From Anodontia alba (Eukaryota; Mollusca; Bivalvia; Lucinida; Lucinidae): a stretch of 64,000 nucleotides of DNA. Within the stretch, counting starts at the first letter, position 1. Every line of letters starts with the position of its first letter. The position numbers were made by a program, and so were the translations under genes. This document shows positions 23,146-35,590 of the stretch, piece by piece. The notes beneath the pieces are model-generated. The model ran no database searches, had not been told where the DNA came from, and saw nothing but the letters and a program-made list of their open reading frames with translations. The stretch spans positions 82,524,636-82,588,635 of the forward strand of contig OZ024831.1 in NCBI GenBank assembly GCA_964016985.1. Direction: 5' to 3'.

Positions 23146-24475
23146 CGAGGGATGTTCGAAATGAATTGCTTATTTCTATCTGGAGACTTCAAATTTCAAG
23201 TTAGCCCAAAAGTACTCATTTCATGCCCTCGAAGTACTCCCCGTGGCTAGAAATGCAAAGTTTCAGCCGATGTATCCACTTCTCGAAGGCGTCACGGTAC
23301 GCTGATTTGGGCACAGTAATAAGGTACTGATGAATGGCAGATCCAAGTGCCTGTCGGGACTGGTATTTCCGCCCAGCAAGGAATGCTTTCAATTTCGGAA
23401 ACAAAAAGAAATCACATGGGGCAAGGTCTGGGGAATACGGGGGGTGAGGCAAAACAGTTACTTTTTCTTTCTTCAAAAACGCCGTAACTATTGCGGAGGT
23501 ATGAGCTGGGGCATTGTCATGTAGAAGACGGACATGTTTAAAACCAGTGGCAGGGCGTCGTTTCTGATAATACTTTTTCAGTTTCTTCAGTACTACGTCT
23601 TTGTAGTACTTTCCCGTGATGCTTTTGCCCTTTTTCACTGGCACTTTTATTGCGACTCCTTCACCAGAGAAGAAGATTGCATACAAAACCGTCTTTGTAC
23701 TCAAAGAACGTTTGGCAATTATTGGGCGTTTGCTGTGTTTAGTGGCCAAGATCTTATTGCTAACCTTTCTGACGGGCTCAAAATAATGGACCCAGGTTTC
23801 ATCACCTGTGACGACATTGGCAAACTGCTTTTTGTCATATTTTGGAAACATTTGAAGCAGCTTTTTGGCCACTTTAACCCGTTGCCTCTTTTGCTCGTCA
23901 GTCAACAGATGTGGCACCCATCTAGCAGAAATCTTTCTGATTTTCAAATGCTTCTTCAAAATAAGGTGAACCGTTGATAGTGATATGCCTACCTTTCGTG
24001 CAAAATCACGAACTGTAAATCTGGCATCTCCTTCAATGATTTCCTTTATTTTGGAAACGATTTCTTTACGAGATGCAGATTTTGGCCTACCTGATTTCGA
24101 TGCATTTTTGATGGACTCTACACCAGACTCAAATTTCTTTTTCCACCGTCATAAGACACACAAGAAGGTCCAAAAGCAGTAGTTGTTTCAGTCATCAGCT
24201 TCTTCAAAGAATAACCAAGTTTTGAGGGAGCTTTGATGTAAGCCCGTATTTCATCTTTTTTGTCGACGCTTCTACCAACCATTTTTACTGCAGTGGTCAA
24301 TGACTGCGTGTATTCAAATGGCAAATTTTATGTCTTACACCTAGTCTAACATGTACATTTATACACCATTGTGTAGATATTGAATAACCCTAAACAGGTA
24401 TGTATTGGTTTTTATCGTGCCCCACGTGGATATCGAGCTAGAGGACAATAAGCAATTCATTTCGAACATCCCTCG
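23146..24475 (-). mobile_element. Mariner element 1, full length with TA TSD
   Basis: 1330 bp bounded by inverted CGAGGGATGTTCGAAATGAA ends and TA duplications (23144-23145, 24476-24477). The TIRs extend about 30 bp. Encodes a mariner transposase on the minus strand. The close copy at 41289-42616 is in the opposite orientation. Confidence 0.93.
23216..24283 (-). pseudogene. Mariner transposase, DD34D, one visible lesion
   Basis: Cut-and-paste transposase. It starts MVGRSVDKKDEIRAYIK (near 24283) with an N-terminal helix-turn-helix (KKLMTETTTAFGPSC), then a second HTH (FTVRDFARKVGISLSTVHL, about 23960-24030). The catalytic core has WVPHLLTDEQ, VVTGDETWVHYF (Asp 1), LLHDNAPAHTS (Asp 2) and HPPYSPDLAPCDFFLFPK (Asp 3), with 34 residues between Asp 2 and Asp 3. 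Compared with the second copy, a 10-nt deletion near 24148 shifts the frame; downstream of it the frame is open to 23216. Length (~350 aa) is normal for mariner. Confidence 0.9.
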
Positions 24476-24617
24476 TAGATGTAGCGTTTGCCGGGACTTC
24501 CACGACGTCCACGTCAAGCGTCGCGGTAACCCTTCCAGCCACTAACGCAATATACTTAACTTCGTAAAAAGTCAGCCACTCTTCTCATCATAAAAGCAGC
24601 TTGTAGAAAAGATCAAT

Positions 24618-24667
<50 letters not shown>

Positions 24668-25104
24668 CATATGCATTTTAGACAAACAGTAATATGAATT
24701 GAGTAGGTGCTACCTATATCCGTGTTCCATAGGTGGGTTGGCCAGATCTAACTGAATTGTTTTCAGACCACGCTTGACTTCAGTATCCGCTGCATGAATT
24801 GCTATATAACGTCCGTCAACAATATTTCAGCAGTTTAGAGGCATTGCCTCCAAATTTGTGGGACTTTTACCCGAAGACATGAATTCGGGTCCTGCTTTGT
24901 TACTAGCAGCTCTGCCATGGAGGCTTTAAGCAGCCCATCTATTTCGCGGGCCCAGATGGACGGGGGCCGTGCTTTCCGAAAACCGAAAACTAGTGTATGC
25001 CGGTAACAGGCACAACGACATGCATTATCGTTCGCTACCTGAAATCCATTTTACCCCCTTCAGGATTTTTCCTAAAGACTTTTGACCATTTTGACATTAT
25101 GAAA

Positions 25105-25148
<44 letters not shown>

Positions 25149-25592
25149 AAAAGAACAATTTACATGATTTACAAACCGGTCGAGCAAAAAACACATTATT
25201 GTGTCGAAGTTTTTCAGATTATCACGTGAAAAGAGCGTACAGTTTATGTGTTATCAAAAAATCTACATTAAAGTGTACCTTATGCACAAAATGAATCATG
25301 CTTAGCTTATAAAGCGAATGAGAATGGATAGAAATAAAATTCGAAGTGGAGACAAAATTCAAAATGGCAGCGATCACAAATTTTGTAAGCTGACGTAATG
25401 AGTCGCGTGATTCAACCTCCTGCAATTGGAATACTTTTTGTTGCTATTGTCGGCACGGCTGCCGTGTCAATAGTCTCCCCCAAATATCGGAACGCTTATT
25501 GTTTTTCAGGATAAGCACCGAACCACCCAAGCGTTTGTTGGACCAGTACATTTGTGGTCACACACATCACCGGTCACATAGTTATTCTATAG
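24476..25592. other. No gene seen; microsatellite and A-tract
   Basis: A (CT)22 tract lies at 24621-24664 and an A-rich run at 25108-25153. The rest (including CpG-containing sequence at 24485-24545 and 24895-25020) has no supported gene. Confidence 0.6.
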
Positions 25593-25642
25593 TAGTGCAT
25601 CTGCACGCCGAACCGCTTCGCGGTTCGGGTTGGATGCACTTA
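25590..25642. repeat. GC-rich hairpin
   Basis: AGTGCATC ... CCGAACCGC, TTCG loop, then CGGTTCGG ... GATGCACT. The GAACCGC / GCGGTTC arm resembles the tip of the family-M palindrome, although the flanks differ. Confidence 0.6.
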
Positions 25643-26429
25643 CAAAGTATTGTGTGTTATAGAGTGAAGGTTTTGAAATTAATTTACAACAACATTTTTC
25701 TAATGCAAAATATATAGGGCCTATATAATGGCATAACGTACAAAAGTAACGCCAGTACAATCTATTCGCGGAGAATTTTTAAATTATTTTTCTTTATTGC
25801 ACTATCAGTAACAACATGTGTTAAAATGCTAAGAAAAACACTTGCAGGTTAGACAAAGAGGAGGCACCAACGTCAACTTGAAGAGGCCTTACAACATAAA
25901 CAAATGCATTATCAGGGTTGCATGGCGTTTATAACTGAGATCATTTCAGAAATATTTAAGAATTCATTTTAAAGAATCAAAGCCAACATCTGACCGGGTC
26001 AGACCCTTAGTAGATAAGGTCAGAGGATTATGCTATTTTCAATGACGTAACTATGACGTCTTAAAAGCGAAATGTGGCACCAAACACAAGTGTTAATGTT
26101 GAATTCAAATTTTGTTTAGAAGTATTGCATTTCTGTATCCAGCGATATATTAATTTTCTACAAATTTTGCAGTATTCGCATTTTCTAACAAAAAGCAGAA
26201 AACAACAACAAAACAACAACAACAACAACATTTTTATGCGGGTGAAAGGAAAATGGAGCAAAATGATAAATAAATGATACTGATTGCATTATAGGCTGCA
26301 TGAATCCTGATTTTAAGGGTATGGTTATGCATTTTTCGCGCATGCGCAAACTTGGCATATTTGAACCAAATATTTTATTGAGTTCGAAGCTTCGATTTTC
26401 CCATATTATATAGCATACACTTGTAGTAG
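25643..26429. other. No gene seen
   Basis: AT-rich; a short (AAC)n tract at about 26200-26230. No supported coding or RNA gene. Confidence 0.5.
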
Positions 26430-26830
26430 AACGATTTCCAGTGAGCAGAAACTATACAAACGGTCCTAACCTGAAAAGCAGGGTTTCAATAAGTTCCATT
26501 TGTTCAAATTTTCTGACAGTTTTATAATACTGCGGTGGAATATCAATAGTTAAAAATCAGCAAAGAAAGGTAATAATAATTTTTTTTATATAAAATATCC
26601 CCCCAAAAAAATCACTTTACAATAGAAACTACGTAGGTCAGACCAAATTTTGTCCATAAATTTGATTTTATGTAAATATTTTAAAACAAAACATAGAAAC
26701 AGAAAAGGCAAATGGTTTTTGACAAGATATGGTCAGTCAGGACAAATAGTTTCATTTGGAAAAAAAAGAAGAAAAAAAATCCAAGCAGAAAACATCTTTC
26801 CGATTGATGTCGAAAGGACTACAGGATTTC
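26430..26830 (+). repeat. R3b: dispersed repeat copy
   Basis: Homologous to 42640-43030: AATCACTTTACAATAGAAAC, TAGGTCAGACCAAATTTTG, GAAACAGAAAAGGCAAATGG, ACAAGATATGGTCAG, TCTTTCCGATTGATGTCGAA. Non-coding. Confidence 0.65.
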
Positions 26831-26943
26831 CAAATACCGTGGTATAGAAAAAAACCCTTCTCAAAATGTAATTAGTTATCTTATCCAACAAGAATTCAAG
26901 CAATTGAAAAAAGTGAAGTACTTGCGGAAGAGGGGAGGCGTTT

Positions 26944-27229
26944 CATCACGAAAACATGCCTATATAATTTTGACCCCATTAAACCCCACTCTTCTATAGT
27001 AAGACTGGGGTTTACAGGGGTATACATTATTTTTCTTATTTCTACTTATTGCTACTTAAAACAAAGATTGTGGGTACCCGTTAGAACAGCCTCGCGGAGG
27101 CGGTTCTAACGAGTACCCATAATCTATGTTTTGAGCAGAAATATGAAAAAAATCAGAAGTTTTATCTGAAATCATTCAGATTTTGGTGATGTAATTTTCA
27201 ATATATTTGAATAGGCGTGTTTTCATAAT
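26944..27229 (+). mobile_element. M8: palindromic MITE, family M
   Basis: Full-length (left CATCACGAAAACATGCC, right GGCGTGTTTTCATAAT). A small duplication (TTTCTACTTATTGCTACTT) disturbs the left palindrome arm, and the tip is slightly asymmetric (GAACAGCCTCGCGGAGGCGG). Confidence 0.8.
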
Positions 27230-29602
27230 TTGACGTCCGCAACACGGCACTTAACATCAGTTGTAGTGAAGGTAAATAAATACTGAACAAAGGGGTCCTT
27301 TTAAGCAAAATATATCAAATAAAAAGAAACAAAATCTTCGGTTTATATTTTCTAGTTCTATATGCACGGGTATTTTACTATTTTCTGATCGCGGATATTT
27401 TCCCTTGAGTCTTGTTTTGCGTAGAATTATTTGCGGAAAGGAGGAGGGGTGCTTCTGAGAAAAGAGTAAATGAATATGTTTAGAATATTTGTAAAACTGA
27501 AACACTTCGTGTAAAAATATAAAAAATAAACCACCTTGCCGCTGAAAAGACCACCGTGACGCTTAGCAAACCTTTCTGTTCGTCCGCAAAATGAATTATA
27601 AAATCAAGGATGCTCTCCAGAACGACCCGTAACTTTATAACTTTGAAATCGATTATCTTTCTACCTCATTGTTGTTTATTTTGCCAAACCTGTACATGCA
27701 CTGTACTAAGCATATTGTAGTTTAAACGAGGTACCTGTAATTTTATATGTTGATCTTCCCCGCGGAGGTTTGTTTCACTGACCTCGGCGCACGTATTGTT
27801 ATTGCTTATCTGATTGCGGATTACATCTTGCAGAAAATGCTAACAATGCCCTCGGCTGATCTTTTGTTGGATGCTAATGATGCTAATGCTGTCCTCGGAG
27901 CTGCAGGACGGCACTGATGTCAAAGGCTTACTTGATTACAATATCCTGTACAAAAGCGTTATGTATGATGATTTCCTACTAAGCAATACCCTGTGGAACT
28001 GATTGTTCTTAATGGACGATTCTGTTTTTCCTTCCACCGTTTTGGTCATTTTAGAGCTTTAATTACCTGGTTATACATAAATTTTTCTCGTAAACTTCTC
28101 GTGCCTGGATATGTTCCTTTTGCGCTTCTTGTTGTGTTGTTTTATAGTTGACAGACAGAAATTTCGTTACATTTTGCAGTTTTCCAGAATAAATCCAGAT
28201 CAAGAAAGTCAGGGACAATCAAGTACTGCTTTTAATTGCGTTTGAATCACAAGGTAGAAAATGTTTTACAGTTTTATCGTTTATGATCGTCAAAATGTAG
28301 CTGTAAAAAGATATGTTGAAGACTTGAATTTTGGAGAAATAAAATATAAAGGATCCAGCGCATAAGAAAATGGCACTTATCATATCCAGGCAGTCTCAAT
28401 AGAGCCTACGCTACTCGTCGACACAATAAATGGTGCATAAGCAAGTTTCAGACAAAACGATCTATGTAGTTACTTGGTGACTGAGAATGCGCGTTTGAAG
28501 GGGCCAAAATCGCAAAAATCTGAATTCTGTTTCACAAAACTTGACTCAAATGTGCAAATAATTTTTTATAACTAGTCCAGGTTAAAATAATACTTAACTA
28601 ATATTAAAATCTAACGAACCGAATAGAAACCGTCAGCTATTCAGACTTTATCAAGCAAAAAGCACCGGCGGTTGCTACAGCGCTCCTTAGACGGCTTTCT
28701 AACGTACTGGGGTCGGCGTAATGAATTAAAGTTAACGTTCTGGAATAATTTAGAATATTCATTAAACTACAACGCCGAGGATACGAAAACAACATCAAGT
28801 ACGACGAGGACTGGTTCTGGTAGCTCTGGCAGATCCGATTCAACAGAATATGATAAGATTAGTCCGTTTTTAGCCTGAAACTGGTTCTGATCAACATGGT
28901 TTCTTAGTATATAACATATTTGATAAAGCCTTGCGCCTCGGTCAGAAGCAAAACTCCGCGGTTGTTATAGCATTTGTTCATGTGCCTCCGCGGTCATGTC
29001 TAACATCAAGAGAAGGGATAGTGTCCAAAAAGTGGTTCTCATAACTAATCTACGAGGACTCGTACAAAAGTGTCTTTATACAGAAGAACAAGAATAAATG
29101 TTCTTTCGATATAACCAAAAGGAAATTAAAGTCAAAAACGCAAACATACATTATTGCTGGCAAACCCCACATTTTCTCTTTTTTTGCTTATTCAATCTAG
29201 ACAGTTTGGCATTTTGCACATTTGTTTCTTTCTCGTGTATACCATTGCTAGCATACGCTAACAAAGTAAACATTTCAAATGCAAACATACCTATATATAA
29301 CTCCGATCAGCGTTTGTTAGCAGGTTATAAATATATTTATTGGTTGTTCCTAACTTCAATACTCTCGCAAAACATGCGCCGAAATAACACTGGCGGGAAA
29401 ACATTCAGATCAGAAAATGGTATGGTAACAGAAAGGAAGGCAATGATCAGGAGTCGATACAATACCTAACACCTTCCGTCCAAGACACCAAAGGAAAAAA
29501 GGGGGAACTTAAAGCAACGGCACCACAATAAAAACACTACTCGTACAAGCAGAAAACCAAAAGGACAGTTTCTTTCCCACAAATGAGCCACACGGCATCA
29601 AA
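27230..29602. other. No gene supported
   Basis: Short ORFs only. Some stretches look like single-copy intergenic DNA (for example 27730-28000 and 28640-28880), but no domain, spliced exon chain or repeat family could be recognised. Confidence 0.45.
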
Positions 29603-29605
29603 CAA

Positions 29606-29648
<43 letters not shown>

Positions 29649-29660
29649 AATAAAATAAAA
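29603..29660. repeat. (AAAT)n microsatellite
   Basis: Uninterrupted AAAT units from about 29603 to 29649, decaying to AAAAT at the end. Confidence 0.9.
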
Positions 29661-30629
29661 AATCAAAAATCACCAGGGTATACATGCAAAGACATACAAT
29701 GACAAAAAAGTAAACCACAGCAGAAGCACCGCCTTGGAATGGTCAGTAAAAAATTACTGGAGGCTTAAATTGTTTTTGCATGGCCACAACCCTCGCCCTT
29801 AGTTCTGCCATGGTATTTACAAGGCATTTGTGCGTAAAGGGTTTCTAACTCCTCAGTGCAACATCTCCGAGAACATAAAAATCAAACAAATACAGAGATT
29901 AAAGAACGTTGAGGACTCGACAGCAAGAAATGACTGAAAAGCTGAAGCAAAGAAAAACAAACAGTAGGACTCAGGCACCAACCGACTTACTCAATAGTCT
30001 TTAGGCTGGAGCCGTCATGGTCTGAGGCTCGACCCGCCGGCGTGCAAACAAAAAGGGAAGCAAAGCTATCAACTCTGATTGGGTTAACTACCATGCATGA
30101 AGTCTGTAGTACTACATTTATGTTGTACCATGATACCTGTATTGTAATCAATGAGCCTATTGTGAGATTTTTGAAACTGGTGATACTTAACTGGCTGAAA
30201 CCAGGTAGCTTGGTCCAGAAAACTTGACACACTTTTAAAAGCTATTAACAGTTTTGTAAGTGCGTCCCAAGGTTTATTTCTTTTTTTTTAAGAATTTATC
30301 TATTGAGTATAAAATATTCATCAACTTGTGCATCTGCCTTATCGGACACAAATCACACCAATAGCGTATTTCAACGCATGACATTCAAATTATGTCAGGA
30401 TCACCTTAAAATACATCCTTGTAATACTAATTTGACACCGTTTTTTGTAAAAAGCTGACAAATTTTTACTTCAGTGAGCTTGAATTGGAGAAAAAACTAT
30501 TAGTATGGAGGCTTCCGAGAACAGTATGACTTAGATACTTCAATTCACAAATTCTTTAAAGGGGACTTGATATACTTGGTAGATTATTCACCAATTTTCA
30601 AGGAAGATATTTCTCAGCACTAATACATA

Positions 30630-30749
30630 GACAGGTGTTTGAAACAGTTGACCATGCCAGGTACTTAGGCGTGGACATTAGCAAAGACTGGAATACTCAT
30701 TAAACAGAATTTCTGGAATGCAAACAGCATACAAGTGTTCTTGAAGATG

Positions 30750-30806
<57 letters not shown>

Positions 30807-31240
30807 CGATCCGCAAAGCCACATACCAAACCCATGTCCGCACTCAGGTCAAATTAGCATACACAGTATGGAGTCCATTCACTCAAACCTGCATTAATAA
30901 AATTAAGATGATCAAAGAAGGGCAATGCGCTGGGTCAGCAGCAATTCTTAAACTTATGCGACAGCATGCTTGACTCACTGCGGCGATCTCTCGAAGACAG
31001 AAGAGCAGATGCTCAACTAATTCTCTTCTACAAATAGTTTACGTCCTGGTTGCTGTTCCATTACCTGCGTATATATACATCCTGTCAGAACAATTAGACA
31101 TGCATCCTCTCCATTTTGTCCAGATACCAGCTATAGCCATTTGCTATAAGTATTCATGCTTTCCTTTGGCCACTTTTCAGTAGAATCGACCTCTCTATCA
31201 TATCTCTTGCCTCTCAGACCTACATTCCTTTGGATCAATG
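30630..31240 (+). pseudogene. CR1/Jockey-like LINE RT remnant
   Basis: Translates in broken frames to ARYLGVDISKDWNTH, TVWSPFTQTCINKIKMI, CAGSAAILKLM, then RRQKSRC / LLF, and later HPVRT and RHASSP near 31080-31105. These match the thumb and post-RT region of CR1/Jockey-type LINEs (YLGVTIS..L.W..HI; VWSPYTQ..I..IE..Q; LEDRR...RL). A (CA)n tract (30751-30803) sits inside the former coding region. In-frame stops show it is dead. Confidence 0.7.
30751..30803. repeat. (CA)n microsatellite inside LINE remnant
   Basis: About 26 CA units between LINE-derived segments CTTGAAGATGA and GAGCGATCCGC. Confidence 0.95.
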
Positions 31241-31429
31241 ATAGGAGCAGTCTCACACTGCATGCCCTAAGCCACAAGACTTGTTTTTATCTGTTTTTAG
31301 TCTCTTCTGTAACAAGACTTTTAGCCTTTTAATTTTTCCTATCTTGCTTTTATTTTTTTTTCTTTTTCTGCTCGACAGTCTTCTTCACGGGGTTTAGACA
31401 GGAAAGATAGATAGACAGATAACTTTTAT

Positions 31430-31600
31430 GACTTCCTGTTTGCATTCCTGTAAAGCAATCCCCTTCTGAAGGAGTCAAATCTAAAAGGAAAGATTTTACC
31501 CCTTTGACTTTGGGAGAAAATTCTTTCCTTTCAGAGCAGACCGCTTTTTCAGAAGAGGTCAAAATTAGAGTAGACAGTGTTACTACCCCACTACCACCTA
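31430..31600 (+). repeat. R6 hairpin repeat copy
   Basis: Contains AAAGGAAAGATTTTACCCC, GGGAGAAAATTCTTTCCTTT and CAGAGCAGACCGCTTTTTCAG, variants of the R6 landmark GGAAAGAATTTGCTCC and inverse. C-tract at about 31618-31630. Confidence 0.5.
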
Positions 31601-31689
31601 CCCTTCCCCCACCCAACCCCCCCCCCCCCCCGCTCTGAAAGAATATCAGTTCCCCTTAGTTTCGTCGGTCGTCGGGGCTTCCCCTATTA

Positions 31690-31835
31690 GTTTGATACTA
31701 TTTCTATGTTTCGTAAACTTGTGAAGATCAGATCTGTCCAATCCTTGATCATGTTGATGCTGTCTTCCCATCTAGTTATTTGTCTGTTACCGCCTTTTGT
31801 CTTCAACTGTTTCTTTACGAATTGCATTGCCATGC
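31690..31835 (-). pseudogene. LINE ORF2 C-terminal fragment
   Basis: On the minus strand reads TKGGNRQITRWEDSINMIKD then WTDLIFTSL, matching the '(K)RxRGRQxxRWxDxIxxW' motif near the end of many LINE ORF2 proteins. The plus-strand ORF covering it (31706-31999) is therefore probably not a gene. Confidence 0.55.
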
Positions 31836-32114
31836 CCAGTGAACGTAAGATATGTTATTACGACCTGTTTCCTCTTCAGGATCATGGTGGAAAGCTCATC
31901 ATCAGGACCGATGCCACCTTGGATTTGTTTGCGTCCCTCATGATAAATGCGACCCAGGTAGGAACTGTTCTTGAATTCGCGACAGCATCATGTTGCTAAG
32001 GACTCTTCGTTCTGGATGTAAGTATCACAATCGTAAGGAATATAGATAAAGTAACAAAAAATCTAAAAGGTTGCCTTTGGAAACAAAGAAAACAAAAACG
32101 AATAAAAATCGGGC

Positions 32115-32395
32115 CATTACGAAAACACGCCTTTATAATTTTGACCCCCTTCAACCCCACTTTTATATAGTAAAACTGGGGTTTACAGGGGTATTCATTA
32201 TTTTTCTTATTTCTGCTCAAAAACATAGATTGTGGGTACTCGTAAGAACCGCCTCGGCGAAGCGGTTCTAACGAGTACCCCCAATCTATGTTTTGAGCAG
32301 AATAATGAAAAATATCAGAATTTTTTATCTGAAAAATTTCCTTTTCTTTGGTTGTAAAGTTTTCAATATATTTGAATAGGCGTGTTTTCGTAATG
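32115..32395 (+). mobile_element. M9: palindromic MITE, family M
   Basis: Full-length with CATTACGAAAACACGCC at both ends (inverted), the closest TIR match in the family. Palindrome centre base G, with one arm change (GGCGAAGCGG). Inserted in an R4-like stretch (TTGCCTTTGGAAACAAAGAA, 32070). Confidence 0.85.
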
Positions 32396-32719
32396 ACTCG
32401 ATTTTAGTAAGTTTCTTCATATGCAGCAATTCATTTCTGTGAAGCTGCATACGCTGTATAGCACCGGGCTTAAACTGTATACGATTTTCATAGAAACCAG
32501 AGTGTGCTCAATGATCCTAAGGGAAATAAAAATAAAACTCTGCGGCGTCTCACTTGGATCACTGTTTGCCAGTTACCCATTTGTCTGATTTCTACATAGA
32601 AATACCCACTAGAAACAAGCTAATGAATTGTTTCTAATGCGATCCACGACAAATATTTTAGTAAAAAAATATTTTTAGTAAAAAAATATTTTGTTGAAAC
32701 AGATATATTTTGTAAGCGG

Positions 32720-34170
32720 CATAAATTGCCAATAAATTATAAAAAAGACCACCTGAATGTCCGTAGGTACAAGACAACGATTAGGCGACTCTCGTGAAAT
32801 AGAGCTGAAATCAGACGATATTTGCATTCAGAACGTTTCTAAACAAAAGCTCCTAGGCGTTTATATTGATGAAAACCTAAATTGGTCTGCGCATATTGAT
32901 TACCTGTGTTCAAATGTTTCATCTAAAATATCACTATTAAGGCAATTATCTGAATATGTACCGGTAGAAGTTCAAAAACAGTTTTACCAAAGTTACATAA
33001 TGCCCTTGATGGATTATGGTTCTGTTGTCTTGGGCTCGACGTCCCTGACAAATCTTGAAAGATTCCTAAAATTACAAAAGCGAGCTGCGAGAACAATTCT
33101 TAAGACAGACTTCCGAACACCATCTGCAGGCATGTTCAAAGAGCTTGGGTGGTTATCAGTCGAAAGGAGGCTTAAATACAATAAAGCGGTATTAACATAT
33201 AAGGCGCTGAATAATATGACACCAGCATACATTTCAAGCATGTTAAACCCCGTCTCTCAAACTCATTGTTTAAACTTGCACTCTAGTGTAAACGGGACCC
33301 TATATGTACCAAAATCACGTACAACGCTCTATAATAGAGCGTTTCCCTACTCAGCTCCTAAGCTGTGGAACACTATCTCAGCCAGTCAGAAACTGTGATA
33401 CATTAAATGCTTTTAAGAAAAGTCTTAAAACAGTGGTTTAGAAGGAATATAATTTATTCCGAAACATTTTTACTTTTAATGGTATTTTATCACTGTTCAT
33501 TAATCAGACATAGTGAGATGCTGCTCTATCTCACACCTCACGCACACTTAGGGCCTGCTCTGTATCGGCTGTGCCTAATATGTCACCGTGGCGGGTCCCG
33601 GTGCGAGGGACATGCTGTTTGGACATTCGTTTCCGCCGCATGCTCTCGACCATCGAGTTTCGGTACGGTGCCTGTATGAATGACGCGGTCGGAACCGAGT
33701 TGGCTCATATCAAGTTGATGAGAGACTCTACGTAACGTTCCGGTACACCATCCGATCCTATTGTGCGTGTGGTGCGTGTTCTTCTTTATGGCTACATCTT
33801 ACTATGTGATACGTTTAAAAAACAACAACAACAACAAAAAAAAAAAAAAAAAAAAAACCTTTTACTAGCTAATATGCCTATGACCCAGTTTTATGGTTTT
33901 ATGTGCCCTGCATGATGCAAAGTCTCATGGATATCTTTTATGAAATTAAATTTTAATTTTGTTCTAAACATTTATCATATACTTTTAGTTTTATTGTTTG
34001 TAAATTGATTTGCATATTAGTATCTTTCTGTGTTATAATGCTGTGTCATTTTAATGTATATATTTGTACGTATTTTATATTTGTATGTTATAGAGGACCA
34101 CAAAGTAGACTAGCTTTTGAAGCTAATTGTGTATCCTCTTTAAATATTGTATAAATAAAAATAAATAAAA
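32720..34170 (+). mobile_element. 5'-truncated LINE
   Basis: Keeps only the C-terminal part of the RT/ORF2 (see next entry) plus a ~700-bp AT-rich 3' UTR ending CTTTAAATATTGTATAAATA and an A/T-rich tail. Coding similarity can be traced upstream to about 32720 through stops (NCQ-stop-IIKKTT-stop-MSVGTRQR). The 3' tail matches 6800-6850. Confidence 0.75.
32757..33443 (+). pseudogene. LINE ORF2 C-terminal domain, 213-aa open part
   Basis: Open from 32757 to 33398. Features in order: MSVGTRQRLG (typical segment before the thumb), KLLGVYIDENLNWSAHI (res 31-47), YIMPLMDYGSVVLG (80-93), LKLQKRAARTIL (105-116), LGWLSVERR, then YNRAFPYSAPKLWNTIS at the end. A frame change at about 33397 leads into DTLNAFKKSLKTVV, the usual C-terminus. 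It lacks the endonuclease and the RT palm, so it is a dead 5'-truncated copy rather than a host gene. Confidence 0.85.
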
Positions 34171-34769
34171 ATTCAATAACACTTACGCGTGACCGTAGAC
34201 ATACATAATTGCACAATGTATAACAAAATAAAACGCCTTAAAATATATCAGACCTACAGGAATTTTGATTATGTAAAGGGCGTAGTTTGAAGTCAGGTTG
34301 GTTTATGCAATTTCTTTATTTTTATTTGGGATGTTTACGAAAGCATGTGTAAATTAACAGAACTGCAGTTATATTTCAATCTGACACCGTTTCAATGAAT
34401 TCATTGTGAACATTTATTCTAAAATATCAGACTATTTTATAGAAAATATCTAAAGTTTATTTTGGAGTGAATAACGTTACTTTTAATGTTTTTCAGTATA
34501 TATCTTTATCAAAATAGTGGCGGCAGAACAGATGCTTATAGAATAATACCCAGACTGGTCTGGGTCTTCGCTGGTCACATGGTTGCTACGTTAACACACA
34601 TGTATTATTGTATTACTTTTCCATCTCCAGAGGAAAGCTCTCTTCCTTTTTTCCGAAATGTATGTTGCACACATACGTTAGAAGCGAGGCGCATCCAATG
34701 AGTACCACAGCATATATTTTCGCTGTGTAATAAGAATATCAATTATCTGGATCTCTTTTATATCTTAAA

Positions 34770-35110
34770 GGTTTCATATTACTCAAAAATAGACAAGTTA
34801 TTTTCCAATGAAGGTTTGATAAATTGATATATGGTATTAATACAATCACAAAATGTGGCACCAACCTGAAAGTCTGTAAAATTTCACTTAGTCTCTTGTG
34901 CTTGAACTGGATCAAAAATGAAATGATTTTTTTATCGTATCTCTGATTTAATGTTTTCAACATTAATTCAGAGATACGATAGAAAAAAACAAAAAAAAAC
35001 ACCATTTTAATCAGAGACTACGTGAAATTTTACAGGCTGTCAGATGCCACATTTTATGATTGTATTAATACCATATATCAATTTATCAAACCTTTCTTGG
35101 ATAAAAAAAA
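34770..35110. repeat. ~340-bp foldback (long inverted repeat)
   Basis: Arms meet near 34958 (TTATCGTATCTCTGATTTAA / TTAATTCAGAGATACGATAG). Outer arm pairs include GTAAAATTTCACTTAGTCTC with GAGACTACGTGAAATTTTAC, and TATGGTATTAATACAATCAC with GATTGTATTAATACCATATA, then TTTGATAAATTGATATATGG with CCATATATCAATTTATCAAA. Similarity fails past about 34785 and 35100. Confidence 0.85.
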
Positions 35111-35555
35111 AGTTTATTTTTGTGGAATATGTGCCTTTAACGCACATATATGTTATGGAAACCGTTTGAAGCGCCTTGCCGAAACGGTGCTATTGAGTAC
35201 CATACCATATGGTTTTGAAGAATCAAGACAAACATTTATGCGCTTAGATTTTTCAAAAGTAATTGGAAAACTGGTTGTAAAAAATGTACCTACCTATACT
35301 AGAGGTACACTTTTAAAAATAAAGATCAGCGAAGGACGTTTGTGACGTTTCAAATGATGCTTATGCGATGTTATGTTATATATAATTTTCTTTATAAAAG
35401 CATTTGTTGTGATACTCGTTTGAATTGCCTCGAGTAACCACAACATATGTTGTTTTTTTACATAAAGGAGTAGATAAAAAGAATCATGTGGTAATTAGGT
35501 CGAGTACGGTATGTTGTGCTGATCAGAAAAACAGCATTGCCACAAAATGGGCGCC

Positions 35556-35590
<35 letters not shown>

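Noticed and set aside
24485..24545. GC-rich coding-like stretch just after mariner 1
   Set aside because: No extended open frame, splice partner or recognisable motif.
27838..27920. Short ORF after a TTGCAG acceptor-like site (MLTMPSADLLLD...)
   Set aside because: Ends at a stop after about 27 codons without a donor and does not join any neighbouring open frame.
31706..31999. 97-aa plus-strand ORF that looks hydrophobic and secreted
   Set aside because: Its opposite strand encodes a LINE ORF2 C-terminal motif (ITRWEDSINMIKDW), so the plus-strand reading is most likely a shadow.
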